Shown one piece after another: positions 7,595 through 15,662 of a stretch of DNA of 64,000 nucleotides. The stretch spans positions 165,203-229,202 of the forward strand of contig NZ_BMZO01000008.1 of assembly GCF_014652835.1 (NCBI RefSeq), given 5' to 3'. The position numbers and the translations under genes are program-made. The stretch is from Limoniibacter endophyticus (GTDB taxonomy: Bacteria > Pseudomonadota > Alphaproteobacteria > Rhizobiales > Rhizobiaceae). The notes below the pieces were generated by a model, which was given only the letters and a program-made list of their open reading frames with translations, made no database searches and was not told the origin of the DNA. Position 1 is the first letter of the stretch. Each line of letters begins with the position of its first letter.

Positions 7595-8641
7595 TTAGGG
7601 GAGATTTTCGCGGAAGATGACTTCGCTGCGCAGCGGTTCGACGAGTGGCGCCCCTTCGCGTGCCAGCAGCAATCTTGTGAAGATAATTGCCGCGCGGGCG
7701 ATCGTGTCACCCGGATTTTGCGTGATGACGGCATCCATCGTACCATCGATGAGATAGGCGCGAGTATCCGGTGTCAGGCCGTGGCCGATGAAGACGACAT
7801 CTTCCGCACGCATGGCATCCTTCAATGCACGGCCTACGCCGCTTGCGCCGCCGCCAATATTGTAAATGCCTTTCAGATCGGGATGCTGGGATAGGAGCAT
7901 CCGCATCTGGCGATAATTCATCGCTTCGTCGTCATGCCCTTCACGAAGACCGACAACTTCGATCTGCGGATGCATCTCCTGCATGATATGCAGAAAACCC
8001 ATTTCTCGTTCTTCGTGAGCACGATAGCTCAGGCTGCCGGCGATCATGGCGACCTTTGCGGGTTGAAGGCCGAGAAATCGCGCGATCAGATCTCCGGCAA
8101 GACGACCCGCCGAGCGATTGTCGAGGCCGAGGTAGAAGCTGCGGGCCGCATTTCCGAGATCGGAGATGATGGTAACCGTCGGTATCCCACGTTCGGCGAG
8201 CGTATTGACCGCTTCGCGAACGGCAGGATGCTCCAACGCCATAAAGCAGATGCCGTCCGATTGTTTGCCATGGCGAATGAGTGCGGAGGCGAGAATCTCG
8301 GGGCTGAAACTTTTGATGTATTCTACTACCGGCTTGATGCCCTGTTTCGCCAAGGCGGCCGACTGTTCGACAATCATGCGCCCGAGCATACCAAGGTAGC
8401 GATTGGTGCCCTCAGGGAGAAGAAACGAAATTCGCAATGTGCGTGACGTACTCTCGCTGGTTGTCGTCTCATCAACGTAACCAAGCGAGAATGCCGCATC
8501 CATTACGCGCTTCAGGGTCGGCGCGCGCACCCCGCTGCGACCGTTCAGGACGCGGTCGACTGTGGCGGTAGATACGCCTGCGGCACGCGCAATATCCGCT
8601 ATCGTCGTTCGCCTGTTGGCATCAGAAGACAAAATATCCAT
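7595..8641 (-). CDS. LacI-family transcriptional regulator of the sugar-acid cluster
   Basis: A 348-residue LacI/GalR-type repressor. The N-terminal helix-turn-helix ADIARAAGVSTATVDRVLN with hinge helix is at about 15-60. A periplasmic-binding-protein-like ligand domain follows (RISFLLPEGTNRYLGML to the C terminus). The ATG at 8641 is preferred over an in-frame TTG one codon earlier. It is divergent from the TRAP binding-protein gene, so the cluster at 8726-12991 is its likely target. A 17-bp inverted repeat at 8680-8696 and a 10-bp tandem repeat at 8636-8655 lie in the shared promoter region. The inducer is presumably the sugar acid or an early intermediate. Confidence 0.92.
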   Translation of the reverse strand: MDILSSDANRRTTIADIARAAGVSTATVDRVLNGRSGVRAPTLKRVMDAAFSLGYVDETTTSESTSRTLRISFLLPEGTNRYLGMLGRMIVEQSAALAKQGIKPVVEYIKSFSPEILASALIRHGKQSDGICFMALEHPAVREAVNTLAERGIPTVTIISDLGNAARSFYLGLDNRSAGRLAGDLIARFLGLQPAKVAMIAGSLSYRAHEEREMGFLHIMQEMHPQIEVVGLREGHDDEAMNYRQMRMLLSQHPDLKGIYNIGGGASGVGRALKDAMRAEDVVFIGHGLTPDTRAYLIDGTMDAVITQNPGDTIARAAIIFTRLLLAREGAPLVEPLRSEVIFRENLP

Positions 8642-8655
8642 CAAAATCCATCAAA
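8636..8655. repeat. 10-bp perfect tandem repeat at the LacI start codon
   Basis: ATCCATCAAA occurs twice head to tail (8636-8645 and 8646-8655). The first unit contains the LacI start codon on the minus strand. It could be a second operator half, a slippage site that varies expression, or chance. Confidence 0.5.
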
Positions 8656-8679
8656 AATTCGATTTGACGCCATCATTTC

Positions 8680-8696
8680 TATGATTGATTTTCATA
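8680..8696. promoter_or_regulatory. Candidate LacI-type operator
   Basis: TATGA and TCATA form a perfect inverted repeat separated by seven A/T-rich bases, centred between the divergent LacI and TRAP genes and 30 bases before the TRAP start codon. Position fits an operator. The repeat is short and lacks the central CG typical of many LacI operators. Confidence 0.35.
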
Positions 8697-8725
8697 AATG
8701 GGAAGAGAAATTTCGGGAGGAGATC

Positions 8726-9748
8726 ATGACCATGGAATTGAACCGCCGTACGGTTCTGAAAGGTCTCGCAGCCGCACCGGCTGCTGTGACGCTTTTTAAT
8801 ATCGGCAAGGCTCAGGCCGCAGAACATAATCTGCGCTACGGGCACAATCTGCCGCTGTCCCATCCGCTTCATATTCGTGCGCAGGAAGCCGCCGATCGAA
8901 TCGCGAAAGAGACGGATGGCAAGGTGCAGCTGCAGATTTTCCCGTCGAACCAGCTTGGCGGCGACACGGACATGCTCCAGCAGGTGCGTAATGGTGCCAT
9001 CACCTTCTTCACGCCGTCTTCGCTGGTGATTTCGACATTGGTGCCGGTGGCTTCAATCAATGCCGTCGGCTTTGCGTTCAAGGATTATGAGCAGGTCTGG
9101 GCGGCGATGGATGGCCCGGTGGGCGATCACATTCGCGATGAAATCAAGAAGCCCGGGCAGATCGAAGCGCTCGACGTCATGTGGGACAATGGCTTCCGCC
9201 AAATCACCAATAGCGGCGATCCCATTACTGATGCGAAAGACATGGCGGGAATCAAGATACGTGTTCCGGTTGCGCCGTTGATGGTGGACATGTTCCGGGC
9301 GCTGGATGCTGCGCCGGCTGCAATCCAGTTCTCGGAGGTCTATACGGCCTTGCAGACGAAGACCGTCGATGCGCAGGAAAATCCGCTGCCCATCATCAGC
9401 GTGGCCAAGCTTTACGAAGTGCAGAAGAACTGTGCCGTGTCGAACCATATCTGGGACGGTTACTGGTTTATCGCCAATTCGCGTCAGCTCAATTCTTTGC
9501 CGGATGATCTGCGTAGCATCGTAACGACATCGCTGAATGAAGCCGGCAAGCAGCAGCGCAACGACATCAAGGCGCTGAACGAGGGTGTGCGAGCGGAGTT
9601 GGAAAAGAACGGCATGACCTTCAACGAAGTGGATACGGAGAGTTTCCGTGCCAAATTGCGCGAGGCAAAATTCTACTCCACCTGGAAGGAAAAGTTCGGC
9701 GAGGCGGCCTGGGGGCATCTTGAAGGCGTTGTCGGTCAGCTCGCGTGA
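8726..9748 (+). CDS. TRAP transporter substrate-binding protein, DctP family
   Basis: A 340-residue periplasmic binding protein of the DctP/TAXI-like TRAP family. The start at 8726 is chosen because GGGAGGAG precedes it; longer frames have no ribosome site. The export signal begins NRRTVLKGLAAAPAAV and ends near AQAAEH, compatible with Tat or Sec export. Family features are the RYGHNLPLSHPLH start of the mature protein, QIFPSNQLGGDTDML, and GIKIRVPVAPLMVDMFRALD, which carries the Arg that binds the ligand carboxylate. It should therefore bind a carboxylate such as a sugar acid. The membrane subunits DctQ and DctM are not adjacent, which is unusual. Confidence 0.9.
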   Translation: MTMELNRRTVLKGLAAAPAAVTLFNIGKAQAAEHNLRYGHNLPLSHPLHIRAQEAADRIAKETDGKVQLQIFPSNQLGGDTDMLQQVRNGAITFFTPSSLVISTLVPVASINAVGFAFKDYEQVWAAMDGPVGDHIRDEIKKPGQIEALDVMWDNGFRQITNSGDPITDAKDMAGIKIRVPVAPLMVDMFRALDAAPAAIQFSEVYTALQTKTVDAQENPLPIISVAKLYEVQKNCAVSNHIWDGYWFIANSRQLNSLPDDLRSIVTTSLNEAGKQQRNDIKALNEGVRAELEKNGMTFNEVDTESFRAKLREAKFYSTWKEKFGEAAWGHLEGVVGQLA

Positions 9749-9826
9749 GATGATCGGATCCGGTTCCCGCCTGCTGATGCGTGATCGGGCGGCCCGCTCG
9801 TCCTTTGATGCATCACTCGTCACCAC

Positions 9827-9852
9827 AACCTCCGGCGTTTCTGCCGGAGGTT
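9827..9852 (+). terminator. Strong hairpin between the TRAP gene and the VOC gene
   Basis: AACCTCCGGC (9827-9836) and GCCGGAGGTT (9843-9852) form a perfect 10-bp stem with a six-base loop, 80 bases after the TRAP stop codon and 27 before the VOC start. No T-run follows. It may lower expression of the downstream enzymes or protect the binding-protein mRNA, as is common after binding-protein genes. Confidence 0.5.
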
Positions 9853-9878
9853 ATTCAAGCAAATTATCGGAAAGCAGT

Positions 9879-10418
9879 ATGAGCCGTTTTTTTGGGAAAG
9901 TGCGTCAGGCAGGCTATGTCGTCGACGATATCGAGGCTGCCATGCGTCATTGGAGCGATGTGCTGGGTGTCGGGCCGTTCTTTTACAATGAGCGCGTGCC
10001 GATCAGGAATTATCGCTACAATGGCGAACGGTTCGAGCCGCATAATTCTGTGGCGCTGGCCAATTCCGGCGATCTTCAGATCGAACTGATCCAGACGCGT
10101 AACGACGTTCCCTCCATGTATCGCGACTTCCGCCTTGCTGGCCATACCGGTCTGCAGCATGTTGCATATTGGACGGAGACCTATGACGAAGATCTCGCAC
10201 GCCTGAAGGGGGAAGGTTTCGTCGAGGTCATGGCCGGGGAAGTTGGAGTGAACGGCCGTTTCGTTTATTTCGACACGCATTTCCACCCCGGCACCGTCAT
10301 CGAGCTTTCTGAAGTGAAGGGGCCGAAGGGCAAGATGTTCGACCTGATCCGCAAAGCGTCCGAAGACTGGAATGGCAGCGATCCGGTTCGCCCGTTTCCG
10401 GACCTCTCGAAACTTTGA
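9879..10418 (+). CDS. VOC-family (glyoxalase fold) protein
   Basis: A 179-residue protein of the vicinal-oxygen-chelate superfamily. FGKVRQAGYVVDDIEAAMRH starts the first beta-alpha-beta module and the second module begins near HTGLQHVAYWT. A metal-binding pattern is suggested by Q/H near the module starts and by FDTHFHPGTVIELSEV, with a Glu ligand, near the C terminus. Family members are epimerases, lyases or dioxygenases. The gene is followed directly by the RuBisCO-like protein gene, so it probably acts on the same sugar-acid intermediate, for example as an epimerase. The exact reaction is not deducible. Confidence 0.82.
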   Translation: MSRFFGKVRQAGYVVDDIEAAMRHWSDVLGVGPFFYNERVPIRNYRYNGERFEPHNSVALANSGDLQIELIQTRNDVPSMYRDFRLAGHTGLQHVAYWTETYDEDLARLKGEGFVEVMAGEVGVNGRFVYFDTHFHPGTVIELSEVKGPKGKMFDLIRKASEDWNGSDPVRPFPDLSKL

Positions 10419-10427
10419 GTGCATGGA

Positions 10428-11711
10428 ATGAATGCAAGAGTGAATGATGAGCATTTCGAGGCCAGCTATCTGATCGAAACACCGCTCGATCCTGAAAAGG
10501 TGGCGGAGATCATGGCGGGTGAGCAGTCTTGTGGAACCTTCATCCGCGTTCCAGGCGAAAATGATGATTTGCGTGCTCGAGCCCGCGCCGACATCGTTTC
10601 GGTGGAAGAGGTGGAGCCGGTCGGACAGGCTTCGATGCCCAGCGCATGGTTGGAGCGCAAGGCGATAGGCGGGCCGTTCCGCCGCGCACATGTGACAATC
10701 CGCTTTCCTGTTGCCAATGTTGGAGCCAATCTTTCAACGCTCGCCGCTACAGTGGCAGGCAATCTGTTTGATCTGGGCGAGGTGACGGGGCTTCGGTTGG
10801 AGACAGTTTCCCTGCCACGGCGTTTCCGTGAACAATTTTGTACACCCTCGCAGGGCGTGGCAGGCACTCGCGCTCTTTTGGGTGTGCCGAGTGGCCCGAT
10901 GGTTGGCTCGATTATCAAACCCAATGTCGGCCTGTCGTCGGATGAGATTGCCAGGCTTGTCGGCCTGCTTTGTGAGGCCGGCATCGACTTCATAAAGGAT
11001 GATGAGATTGCCGCGGATCCGGTGCACGCGCCGTTGGCTGAACGCATCCCGGCAGTGATGGCCGAGGTGCGCAAGCGCGAGGACAAGCTTGGCCGCAAGG
11101 TAATGGTTGCATTCAATATAACGGATGAAACAGATGCAATGCGCAGGCATGCCGATCTGGTAGCCAGGGAAGGTGGCAGTTGCGTCATGGCCAGCCTCAA
11201 CTGGTGCGGCTTCTCTGCAATCGAGACGCTGCGTCGCTCGACTGATCTCGTTCTGCATGGTCACAGAAACGGCTATGGCGCCTTTTCGCGACATGAGGCC
11301 CTTGGCATCGGCTTTTCCGCCTATCAGACCTTGTGGCGACTTGCAGGCGTTGATCACATGCATGTCCACGGGTTGAAAGGGAAGTTCGCACAGCCTGACG
11401 CGGAGGTCATAGAGGGCGCGCAAGCCTGCCTCTCAAAGCTTACGCCCGACGGAATAGATGATCGTGTCTTGCCCGCCTTTTCCTCAGGGCAGTGGGCGGG
11501 TACGGTGCCGGCGACGTGGGATGCGATCAAGTCGGAGGATGTGCTTTTTATGGCAGGGGGCGGCGTCATGGGCCATCCGGGAGGTCCCTCGGCAGGGATC
11601 GAAAGCATTCGTGAGGCGTTTGCAGCTATGCGCGCCGGAGAAACGCTTGAAAAGCGGGCCCAAACGGCTGCATCCTTGCGAGAAGCCCTCGATTTCTTCG
11701 GAGCTGTCTGA
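10428..11711 (+). CDS. RuBisCO-like protein (form IV), probable sugar-acid phosphate decarboxylase or related enzyme
   Basis: A 427-residue form IV RuBisCO homologue. Using the ATG at 10428 (a GTG at 10419 is also in frame), the active-site lysine of the KPN motif is near 164. The carbamylation motif GIDFIKDDE keeps Lys190, Asp192 and Glu193. The loop-6 lysine in HGLKGKF is near 319 and a phosphate-binding GGG is at 377-379. True carboxylase activity is unlikely in this lineage. RuBisCO-like proteins paired with a DUF1537 kinase have been shown to decarboxylate or cleave 3-oxo-isoapionate 4-phosphate in D-apiose/apionate catabolism. By analogy this enzyme may act on the kinase product encoded just downstream. 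Confidence 0.9.
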   Translation: MNARVNDEHFEASYLIETPLDPEKVAEIMAGEQSCGTFIRVPGENDDLRARARADIVSVEEVEPVGQASMPSAWLERKAIGGPFRRAHVTIRFPVANVGANLSTLAATVAGNLFDLGEVTGLRLETVSLPRRFREQFCTPSQGVAGTRALLGVPSGPMVGSIIKPNVGLSSDEIARLVGLLCEAGIDFIKDDEIAADPVHAPLAERIPAVMAEVRKREDKLGRKVMVAFNITDETDAMRRHADLVAREGGSCVMASLNWCGFSAIETLRRSTDLVLHGHRNGYGAFSRHEALGIGFSAYQTLWRLAGVDHMHVHGLKGKFAQPDAEVIEGAQACLSKLTPDGIDDRVLPAFSSGQWAGTVPATWDAIKSEDVLFMAGGGVMGHPGGPSAGIESIREAFAAMRAGETLEKRAQTAASLREALDFFGAV

Positions 11712-11713
11712 TC

Positions 11714-12991
11714 ATGCACGCGCGCTACGGCTGGTACGGTGACGACTTTACGGGAGCAAGCGATACGCTGGCTACTCTATGCCGCCGGGGCGTCAAAGCA
11801 TTTCTCTACCTGGGTATCCCAAACAAGACCAAGCTTGATGCCGTAGGGCAACTCGAAGCCATAGGCATTGCCGGGGCTGCGCGAAGCATGGCGCCAGATG
11901 CCATGCGCGAGGAGCTTTATCCTATTGCCGCTTTTTTGCGTGAGTATGGTGTTCGCATTGTCCATTACAAATGCTGCTCGACCTTCGACAGCGCGCCGGA
12001 CATTGGGAATCTCGCCGTGGCGCTCGACATTTTCGAGAAGCGCTTCAGGGACGCGCGGACCGCAATTATCGGCGGGCAGCCATCGCTCGGGAGGTATTGT
12101 GCCTTCGGTAACCTTTTTGCGCGCGGCGGCAAGAGCGGTGAAGTGTTTCGGATCGATCGGCACCCCGTGATGAGCAGTCATCCTTCAACACCCATGCACG
12201 AGGCCGATATACGGCTGCATCTGGCAAACCAAGGGTATGATAATATCGCTCTATGCGATCGGGTGCAGATTGAAGCAGAGGAGATGCCGAGCTTCGATAC
12301 CCCCGTTTTGTTCGACGGGCTGGCGCAAAGCCATATTGATTTCGCTGGAAAATGTCTTCGCGACGCGGCGCAGGAAACGCCACTTGTTGTCCTGGGTGCA
12401 AGCAGTGTCGCCGAAGCATGGTTCTTTCAACGCATCGTCGTACCGATCAAAGTGACGCCGCTCGTGGAAGAAGGCCCGGTTCTGGCGATTGCCGGAAGTC
12501 TTTCCGAATTAACCCAGCGCCAGAAAGCCGCCGCGAAAGGCTATGTCCATATGGACGTTACGCCGGAGCAGATTTTTTCCGACGATGAACGTGGAAAGCT
12601 CGCCTGCAAGGCGTCGCGTCATCTCAGGTGGGGAGAAAGCGTTTTCCTCTCCACTGCGCCTGCTGATAAGGGCGGATTGCGTTCGAGTGAGGGACTTGCA
12701 CGAGCGACTGGGGAACTGGCTGCGCGTATCATCCACGAGCAGCCAGTGCGCCGCCTGATCGTGGCTGGTGGTGATACGTCGAGCCACGTGGTCAAGGCGC
12801 TTGGCTTCTGGGGGCTGGGCTATGCCGGGGCGATCAGCGATGGTGTGGCAATTGTCAAAGGCCGAAATGAGAACGCGGCGCGCGACGGGATGCTTATGAT
12901 GCTCAAAGGCGGGCAAATGGGTTCTGAAACGCTTTTCCAGGATTTTCTCGAAACGACGGAAATGACCGCTGCCTCTAGGACGGACGCATGA
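11714..12991 (+). CDS. Four-carbon acid sugar kinase family protein (DUF1537)
   Basis: A 425-residue ATP-dependent sugar-acid kinase of the DUF1537 family. The N-terminal substrate domain opens with GWYGDDFTGASDTLATL. The C-terminal nucleotide-binding part includes LIVAGGDTSSHVVKALG and a final LMLKGGQMGSE. Known members phosphorylate threonate, erythronate, 2-oxotetronate or 3-oxo-isoapionate. The gene starts two bases after the RuBisCO-like protein stop codon, with GGAG as ribosome site. Translational coupling and shared pathway are very likely. Its last 17 bases overlap the end of the convergent gluconokinase gene. Confidence 0.92.
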   Translation: MHARYGWYGDDFTGASDTLATLCRRGVKAFLYLGIPNKTKLDAVGQLEAIGIAGAARSMAPDAMREELYPIAAFLREYGVRIVHYKCCSTFDSAPDIGNLAVALDIFEKRFRDARTAIIGGQPSLGRYCAFGNLFARGGKSGEVFRIDRHPVMSSHPSTPMHEADIRLHLANQGYDNIALCDRVQIEAEEMPSFDTPVLFDGLAQSHIDFAGKCLRDAAQETPLVVLGASSVAEAWFFQRIVVPIKVTPLVEEGPVLAIAGSLSELTQRQKAAAKGYVHMDVTPEQIFSDDERGKLACKASRHLRWGESVFLSTAPADKGGLRSSEGLARATGELAARIIHEQPVRRLIVAGGDTSSHVVKALGFWGLGYAGAISDGVAIVKGRNENAARDGMLMMLKGGQMGSETLFQDFLETTEMTAASRTDA

Positions 12992-13511
12992 TCTCTTTCA
13001 GTTCTGCCGCAGCATATTTAATGACCGATTCCAACGATTGATTGACATTGACTGCGACCACGTCCTGTTCACCAAGTGGTGGTTCCAGCGCGGCGAGTTG
13101 GCTGTCCAGCATGGACACCGGCATGAAATGCCCGGTTCGCATTTGCATGCGTTCGATCAACGTTTCACGCCTTGCGTGGAGATAGACGAAATAAAGAGGG
13201 TCGCCAGCAGACGCCCTTAATCTGGTGCGGTAGCTCTTCTTCAAGGCCGAGCATGAAGCGATGAGACCGGGAGGCGGGGCATTGCGCAGCTTTTCCCCGA
13301 TCTCATCCAGCCAGGGCCAGCGATCATCATCCGTCAGTGGAACTCCTTGCATCATTTTTTCGATATTCTCGTCAGGATGCAGGCTGTCGCCCTCCAGATA
13401 GGAGAGGCCAAGAGCGTCCGCCAAGGCTGCGCCGACCGATGATTTGCCGCAGCCGGAAACGCCCATGACCACGACACGTAGCCGATGGCCGAAATTATAT
13501 TCCAAAGTCAT
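12975..13511 (-). CDS. gntK: Gluconokinase
   Basis: A 178-residue kinase of the thermoresistant gluconokinase family (ATP + D-gluconate to 6-phosphogluconate). The Walker A GVSGCGKSSV is near the N terminus. The substrate-binding GDSLHPDENIEKMMQGVPL, CSALKKSYR and RTGHFMPVSMLDSQLAALE segments are diagnostic. The start at 13511 gives the usual family length; an in-frame upstream extension to 13565 is possible but unnecessary. It converges on the DUF1537 kinase gene with a 17-base overlap. It supplies a second sugar-acid kinase to this region, though it is transcribed separately. Confidence 0.93.
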   Translation of the reverse strand: MTLEYNFGHRLRVVVMGVSGCGKSSVGAALADALGLSYLEGDSLHPDENIEKMMQGVPLTDDDRWPWLDEIGEKLRNAPPPGLIASCSALKKSYRTRLRASAGDPLYFVYLHARRETLIERMQMRTGHFMPVSMLDSQLAALEPPLGEQDVVAVNVNQSLESVIKYAAAELKEIMRPS

Positions 13512-13582
13512 ATTATCTCGGAACCTCATCGTCTCGCGAGACTTCCCTAAGCATCGCAACGGCAAACAAAGGGAGACCTCTC

Positions 13583-13897
13583 ATGCCACGCGGTGACAAA
13601 TCCGCTTATACCGATAAGCAGGAGCGCAAGGCAGATCATATCGCCGAGCATTACGAGGACAAGGGCGTTTCCGCCAAGGAAGCGGAACGCCGCGCCTGGG
13701 CCACCGTTAACAAGGACGATGGCGGTGGGAAGAAATCCGGTTCCGGTCGTGGAAAAGAGACCGGGCATCCGGCATCGCATAAGGGCGGCAAAAAGGGTGG
13801 AGAAGCATCCGCCAACCGCTCTGCCGCGGCACGATCGGCATCGGCCAAGAAGGCCGCCGCAACGCGCAAGCGCAACGCATCCCACGCTCACAGCTAA
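13583..13897 (+). CDS. Small basic protein of the 'plasmid stabilization protein' family
   Basis: A 104-residue, strongly basic and hydrophilic protein. It starts MPRGDKSAYTDKQERKADHI, has an alpha-helical half up to about 50, then a Gly/Lys/Ser-rich tail with KGGKKGGEAS and alanine-lysine repeats. Proteins with this beginning are commonly named plasmid stabilization protein although chromosomally encoded. No function is proven; DNA or RNA contact through the basic tail is plausible. An AGGGAGA ribosome site precedes it. It is followed 31 bases later by a DUF892 protein, another stress-associated family. Confidence 0.82.
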   Translation: MPRGDKSAYTDKQERKADHIAEHYEDKGVSAKEAERRAWATVNKDDGGGKKSGSGRGKETGHPASHKGGKKGGEASANRSAAARSASAKKAAATRKRNASHAHS

Positions 13898-13928
13898 GGC
13901 GAAAACAGAGTCAAATCAGGAGGCTAAA

Positions 13929-14432
13929 ATGGGTTTCTTTTCAAAAGACATCAAAGATATGGATGATCTCTTCGTGCATACGCTGCGCGATATATACTAC
14001 GCCGAGCATCAGATACGGGATCATTTGCCGGACATGATCAACATGGCCAAGGATGCCGAGCTGAAGGCAGGTTTCGAGCTGCATCTGCGTGAGACCGAGG
14101 GACATATCCAGCGTCTCGAACAGGTGTTCGAGCTGTATGGCGAAAAGGCCAAGGAAGTGAATTGCCCCGCAATCGACGGTATTTTGAAAGAAGCCAAGGA
14201 GGTGAGCGGGGAGGTTGAGGACGAAACAGTGCTGAATGCAGCGTTGATCGCTGCCGCACAGGCCGTAGAACATTATGAGATCACGCGCTACGGCACGTTG
14301 ATCGCCTGGGCAAAGCAGCTTGGCCGTAGCGACGTCGCCCGTCTGCTCGAACAGAATCTCGAGGAAGAGAAGGCAACCGACGCAAAGCTGACGAAGGTAG
14401 CGGAAAGCCATGTGAACCGCATGGCGGCCTAA
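13929..14432 (+). CDS. Ferritin-like DUF892 (YciE/YciF-type) stress protein
   Basis: A 167-residue four-helix protein of the DUF892 family. The typical start is KDIKDMDDLFVHTLRDIYYAEHQI, followed by helices with E/H pairs (HLRETEGHIQRLEQVFELYG; AAQAVEHYEITRYGTLIAWA; EQNLEEEKATDAKL). These match the ferritin-like di-iron arrangement. Members are induced by osmotic and general stress; a biochemical activity is not settled. AGGAGG precedes the ATG. Short spacing to the upstream basic-protein gene suggests one operon, ended by the hairpin at 14454-14476. Confidence 0.92.
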   Translation: MGFFSKDIKDMDDLFVHTLRDIYYAEHQIRDHLPDMINMAKDAELKAGFELHLRETEGHIQRLEQVFELYGEKAKEVNCPAIDGILKEAKEVSGEVEDETVLNAALIAAAQAVEHYEITRYGTLIAWAKQLGRSDVARLLEQNLEEEKATDAKLTKVAESHVNRMAA

Positions 14433-14453
14433 GGTTAAAGCAGCTAAAGATGG

Positions 14454-14476
14454 GCCGGGGCGCTTTGCGCTCCGGC
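14454..14476 (+). terminator. Terminator-like hairpin after the DUF892 gene
   Basis: GCCGGGGCGC (14454-14463) and GCGCTCCGGC (14467-14476) pair over ten positions (one G-U) with a three-base loop. TTGTT follows. It lies 22 bases after the stop codon. Confidence 0.6.
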
Positions 14477-14498
14477 TTGTTCATGTCCGGATTTTGCT

Positions 14499-15044
14499 TT
14501 GCTTGATCTTTCCTTTTTTAACCGCGAGCCAGCCAAGGTTGGGCCTGCACTCATCGGCGCTAGCCTGAGCTTTAACGGTGTTGGCGGGCTGATTGTCGAA
14601 GTCGAGGCCTATGATCGCGACGATCCGTCCTCACACAGCTTTCGCGGCGAAACGCCACGTAACAAGGCCATGTTCGGCCCGGCTGGGCACGCTTATGTCT
14701 ACCGCTCCTACGGGATTCATTGGTGCCTCAACATCGTGACCCGCAAGGGATCCGCCGTGCTTATCCGGGCACTGCAACCGAGCATGGGTGTGCAAATGAT
14801 GGAAATGCGACGCGGGGCAGAGGATATTCGTCTCCTCTGTTCCGGTCCTGGAAAGCTTTGTCAGGCATTGGGCATATCCATCGACCAGGACGGACTGCCT
14901 CTAAACGCGCCGCCGTTCGAGTTGCGTTTAGCGGATGTCGCACAGCCCGTCGTTGCCGGACCGCGCATCGGCATCACCAAGGCACTCGATCTACCGTGGC
15001 GTTTCGGACTCGCTGGTTCCCGGTTCTGGAGCCGGAAGTTCTAA
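14499..15044 (+). CDS. 3-methyladenine DNA glycosylase (AAG/MPG family)
   Basis: A 181-residue base-excision repair enzyme that removes alkylated purines. Diagnostic segments are [20 protein letters not shown] (catalytic Glu in the VEVEAY motif), [20 protein letters not shown] and [10 protein letters not shown], then [12 protein letters not shown] and GPRIGITKA near the end. The frame opens with TTG at 14499; no ATG is available in frame before the conserved region, so the start is uncertain by a few codons. Its last four bases overlap the convergent GFA gene. The nearest neighbours are stress genes, consistent with a repair role. Confidence 0.92.
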   Translation: MLDLSFFNREPAKVGPALIGASLSFNGVGGLIVEVEAYDRDDPSSHSFRGETPRNKAMFGPAGHAYVYRSYGIHWCLNIVTRKGSAVLIRALQPSMGVQMMEMRRGAEDIRLLCSGPGKLCQALGISIDQDGLPLNAPPFELRLADVAQPVVAGPRIGITKALDLPWRFGLAGSRFWSRKF

Positions 15045-15433
15045 TCCTCGCGCAGACGCTTGGAGGTCCTGTCGCGCTCGTAATGATGCTTGACCGGTAA
15101 TGGAGGAAGCCAGGCCTCACGGCGTATGGTCCACAATTCATAAGTCGGCTCGAACTGGTTCGTCTCATCCAGCGCGCCAAGGCTTATTTCGGCTTCGTCG
15201 TCGCTGCGGCCGAAAACAGAGGAGCCGCAGTCGGGACAGAAGTGACGCCCTTTATAGGCACGCGTTTCGCCTTTGATTGTCACCGCCTCCTGCGGGAAGA
15301 TCGCGGACGCGTGAAAAGGTCCAGCACTCACTTTGCGGCAATCGAGACAGTGACAAATGCCTACCCTGTTCGGTTTACCGGTCGCAACTATGCGAACTTT
15401 TCCGCACAGGCATCCCCCTTCAAAACGCTCCAT
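15041..15433 (-). CDS. GFA-family zinc protein (glutathione-dependent formaldehyde-activating enzyme-like)
   Basis: A 130-residue CENP-V/GFA fold protein. Zinc ligands are visible as GGCLCGKV, then CHCLDCRK, and later [10 protein letters not shown]. The prototype Gfa promotes formaldehyde-glutathione adduct formation, but most relatives have unknown activity, so the enzymatic name should not be taken literally. The C-terminal segment [19 protein letters not shown] is charged. It overlaps the glycosylase gene tail-to-tail by four bases. The 61-aa gene just upstream on the same strand ends 12 bases before its start, so the two may be co-transcribed from the EcfG-type promoter at 15663-15689. 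Confidence 0.9.
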   Translation of the reverse strand: MERFEGGCLCGKVRIVATGKPNRVGICHCLDCRKVSAGPFHASAIFPQEAVTIKGETRAYKGRHFCPDCGSSVFGRSDDEAEISLGALDETNQFEPTYELWTIRREAWLPPLPVKHHYERDRTSKRLRED

Positions 15434-15444
15434 TCACCAATCCC

Positions 15445-15630
15445 TCACGTATGATGCGATTTCTTGTCCTGGCTATAGGTGCTGTTCGGACTCTTCTTGC
15501 CAGGCACCTTCCGTGGCTCGGCACTTGCCAATCCGTCTGCATTGCGGCCCTCTTTCGACTTGTGAAACTGCGGCGCCGCGTCGCTTTGCGGCGTATTTGC
15601 GGGCTTATCCGGCTGGCCTTTGTCCGTCAT
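15445..15630 (-). CDS. Small hydrophilic protein, probable general stress product
   Basis: A 61-residue, proline-, lysine- and serine-rich protein with no hydrophobic segment (MTDKGQPDKPANTPQSDAA). It is likely disordered. A longer frame reaches 15903, but the internal ATG at 15630 is preceded by GGGAGA at proper spacing, while the upstream part is antisense to the SDR gene. An EcfG-type promoter lies 35 bases upstream. Similar short hydrophilic proteins are typical of the general stress regulon of Hyphomicrobiales. No function is known. Confidence 0.75.
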   Translation of the reverse strand: MTDKGQPDKPANTPQSDAAPQFHKSKEGRNADGLASAEPRKVPGKKSPNSTYSQDKKSHHT

Positions 15631-15662
15631 GGCGTTCTCCCTTCGGCTAAATGACTTTACTT

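Noticed and set aside
13520-13544. Possible EcfG promoter before the 104-aa basic protein
   Set aside because: GGAAC is present, but at 16-base spacing the -10 reads ACTT, differing at two of four positions; kept as a weak hint only.
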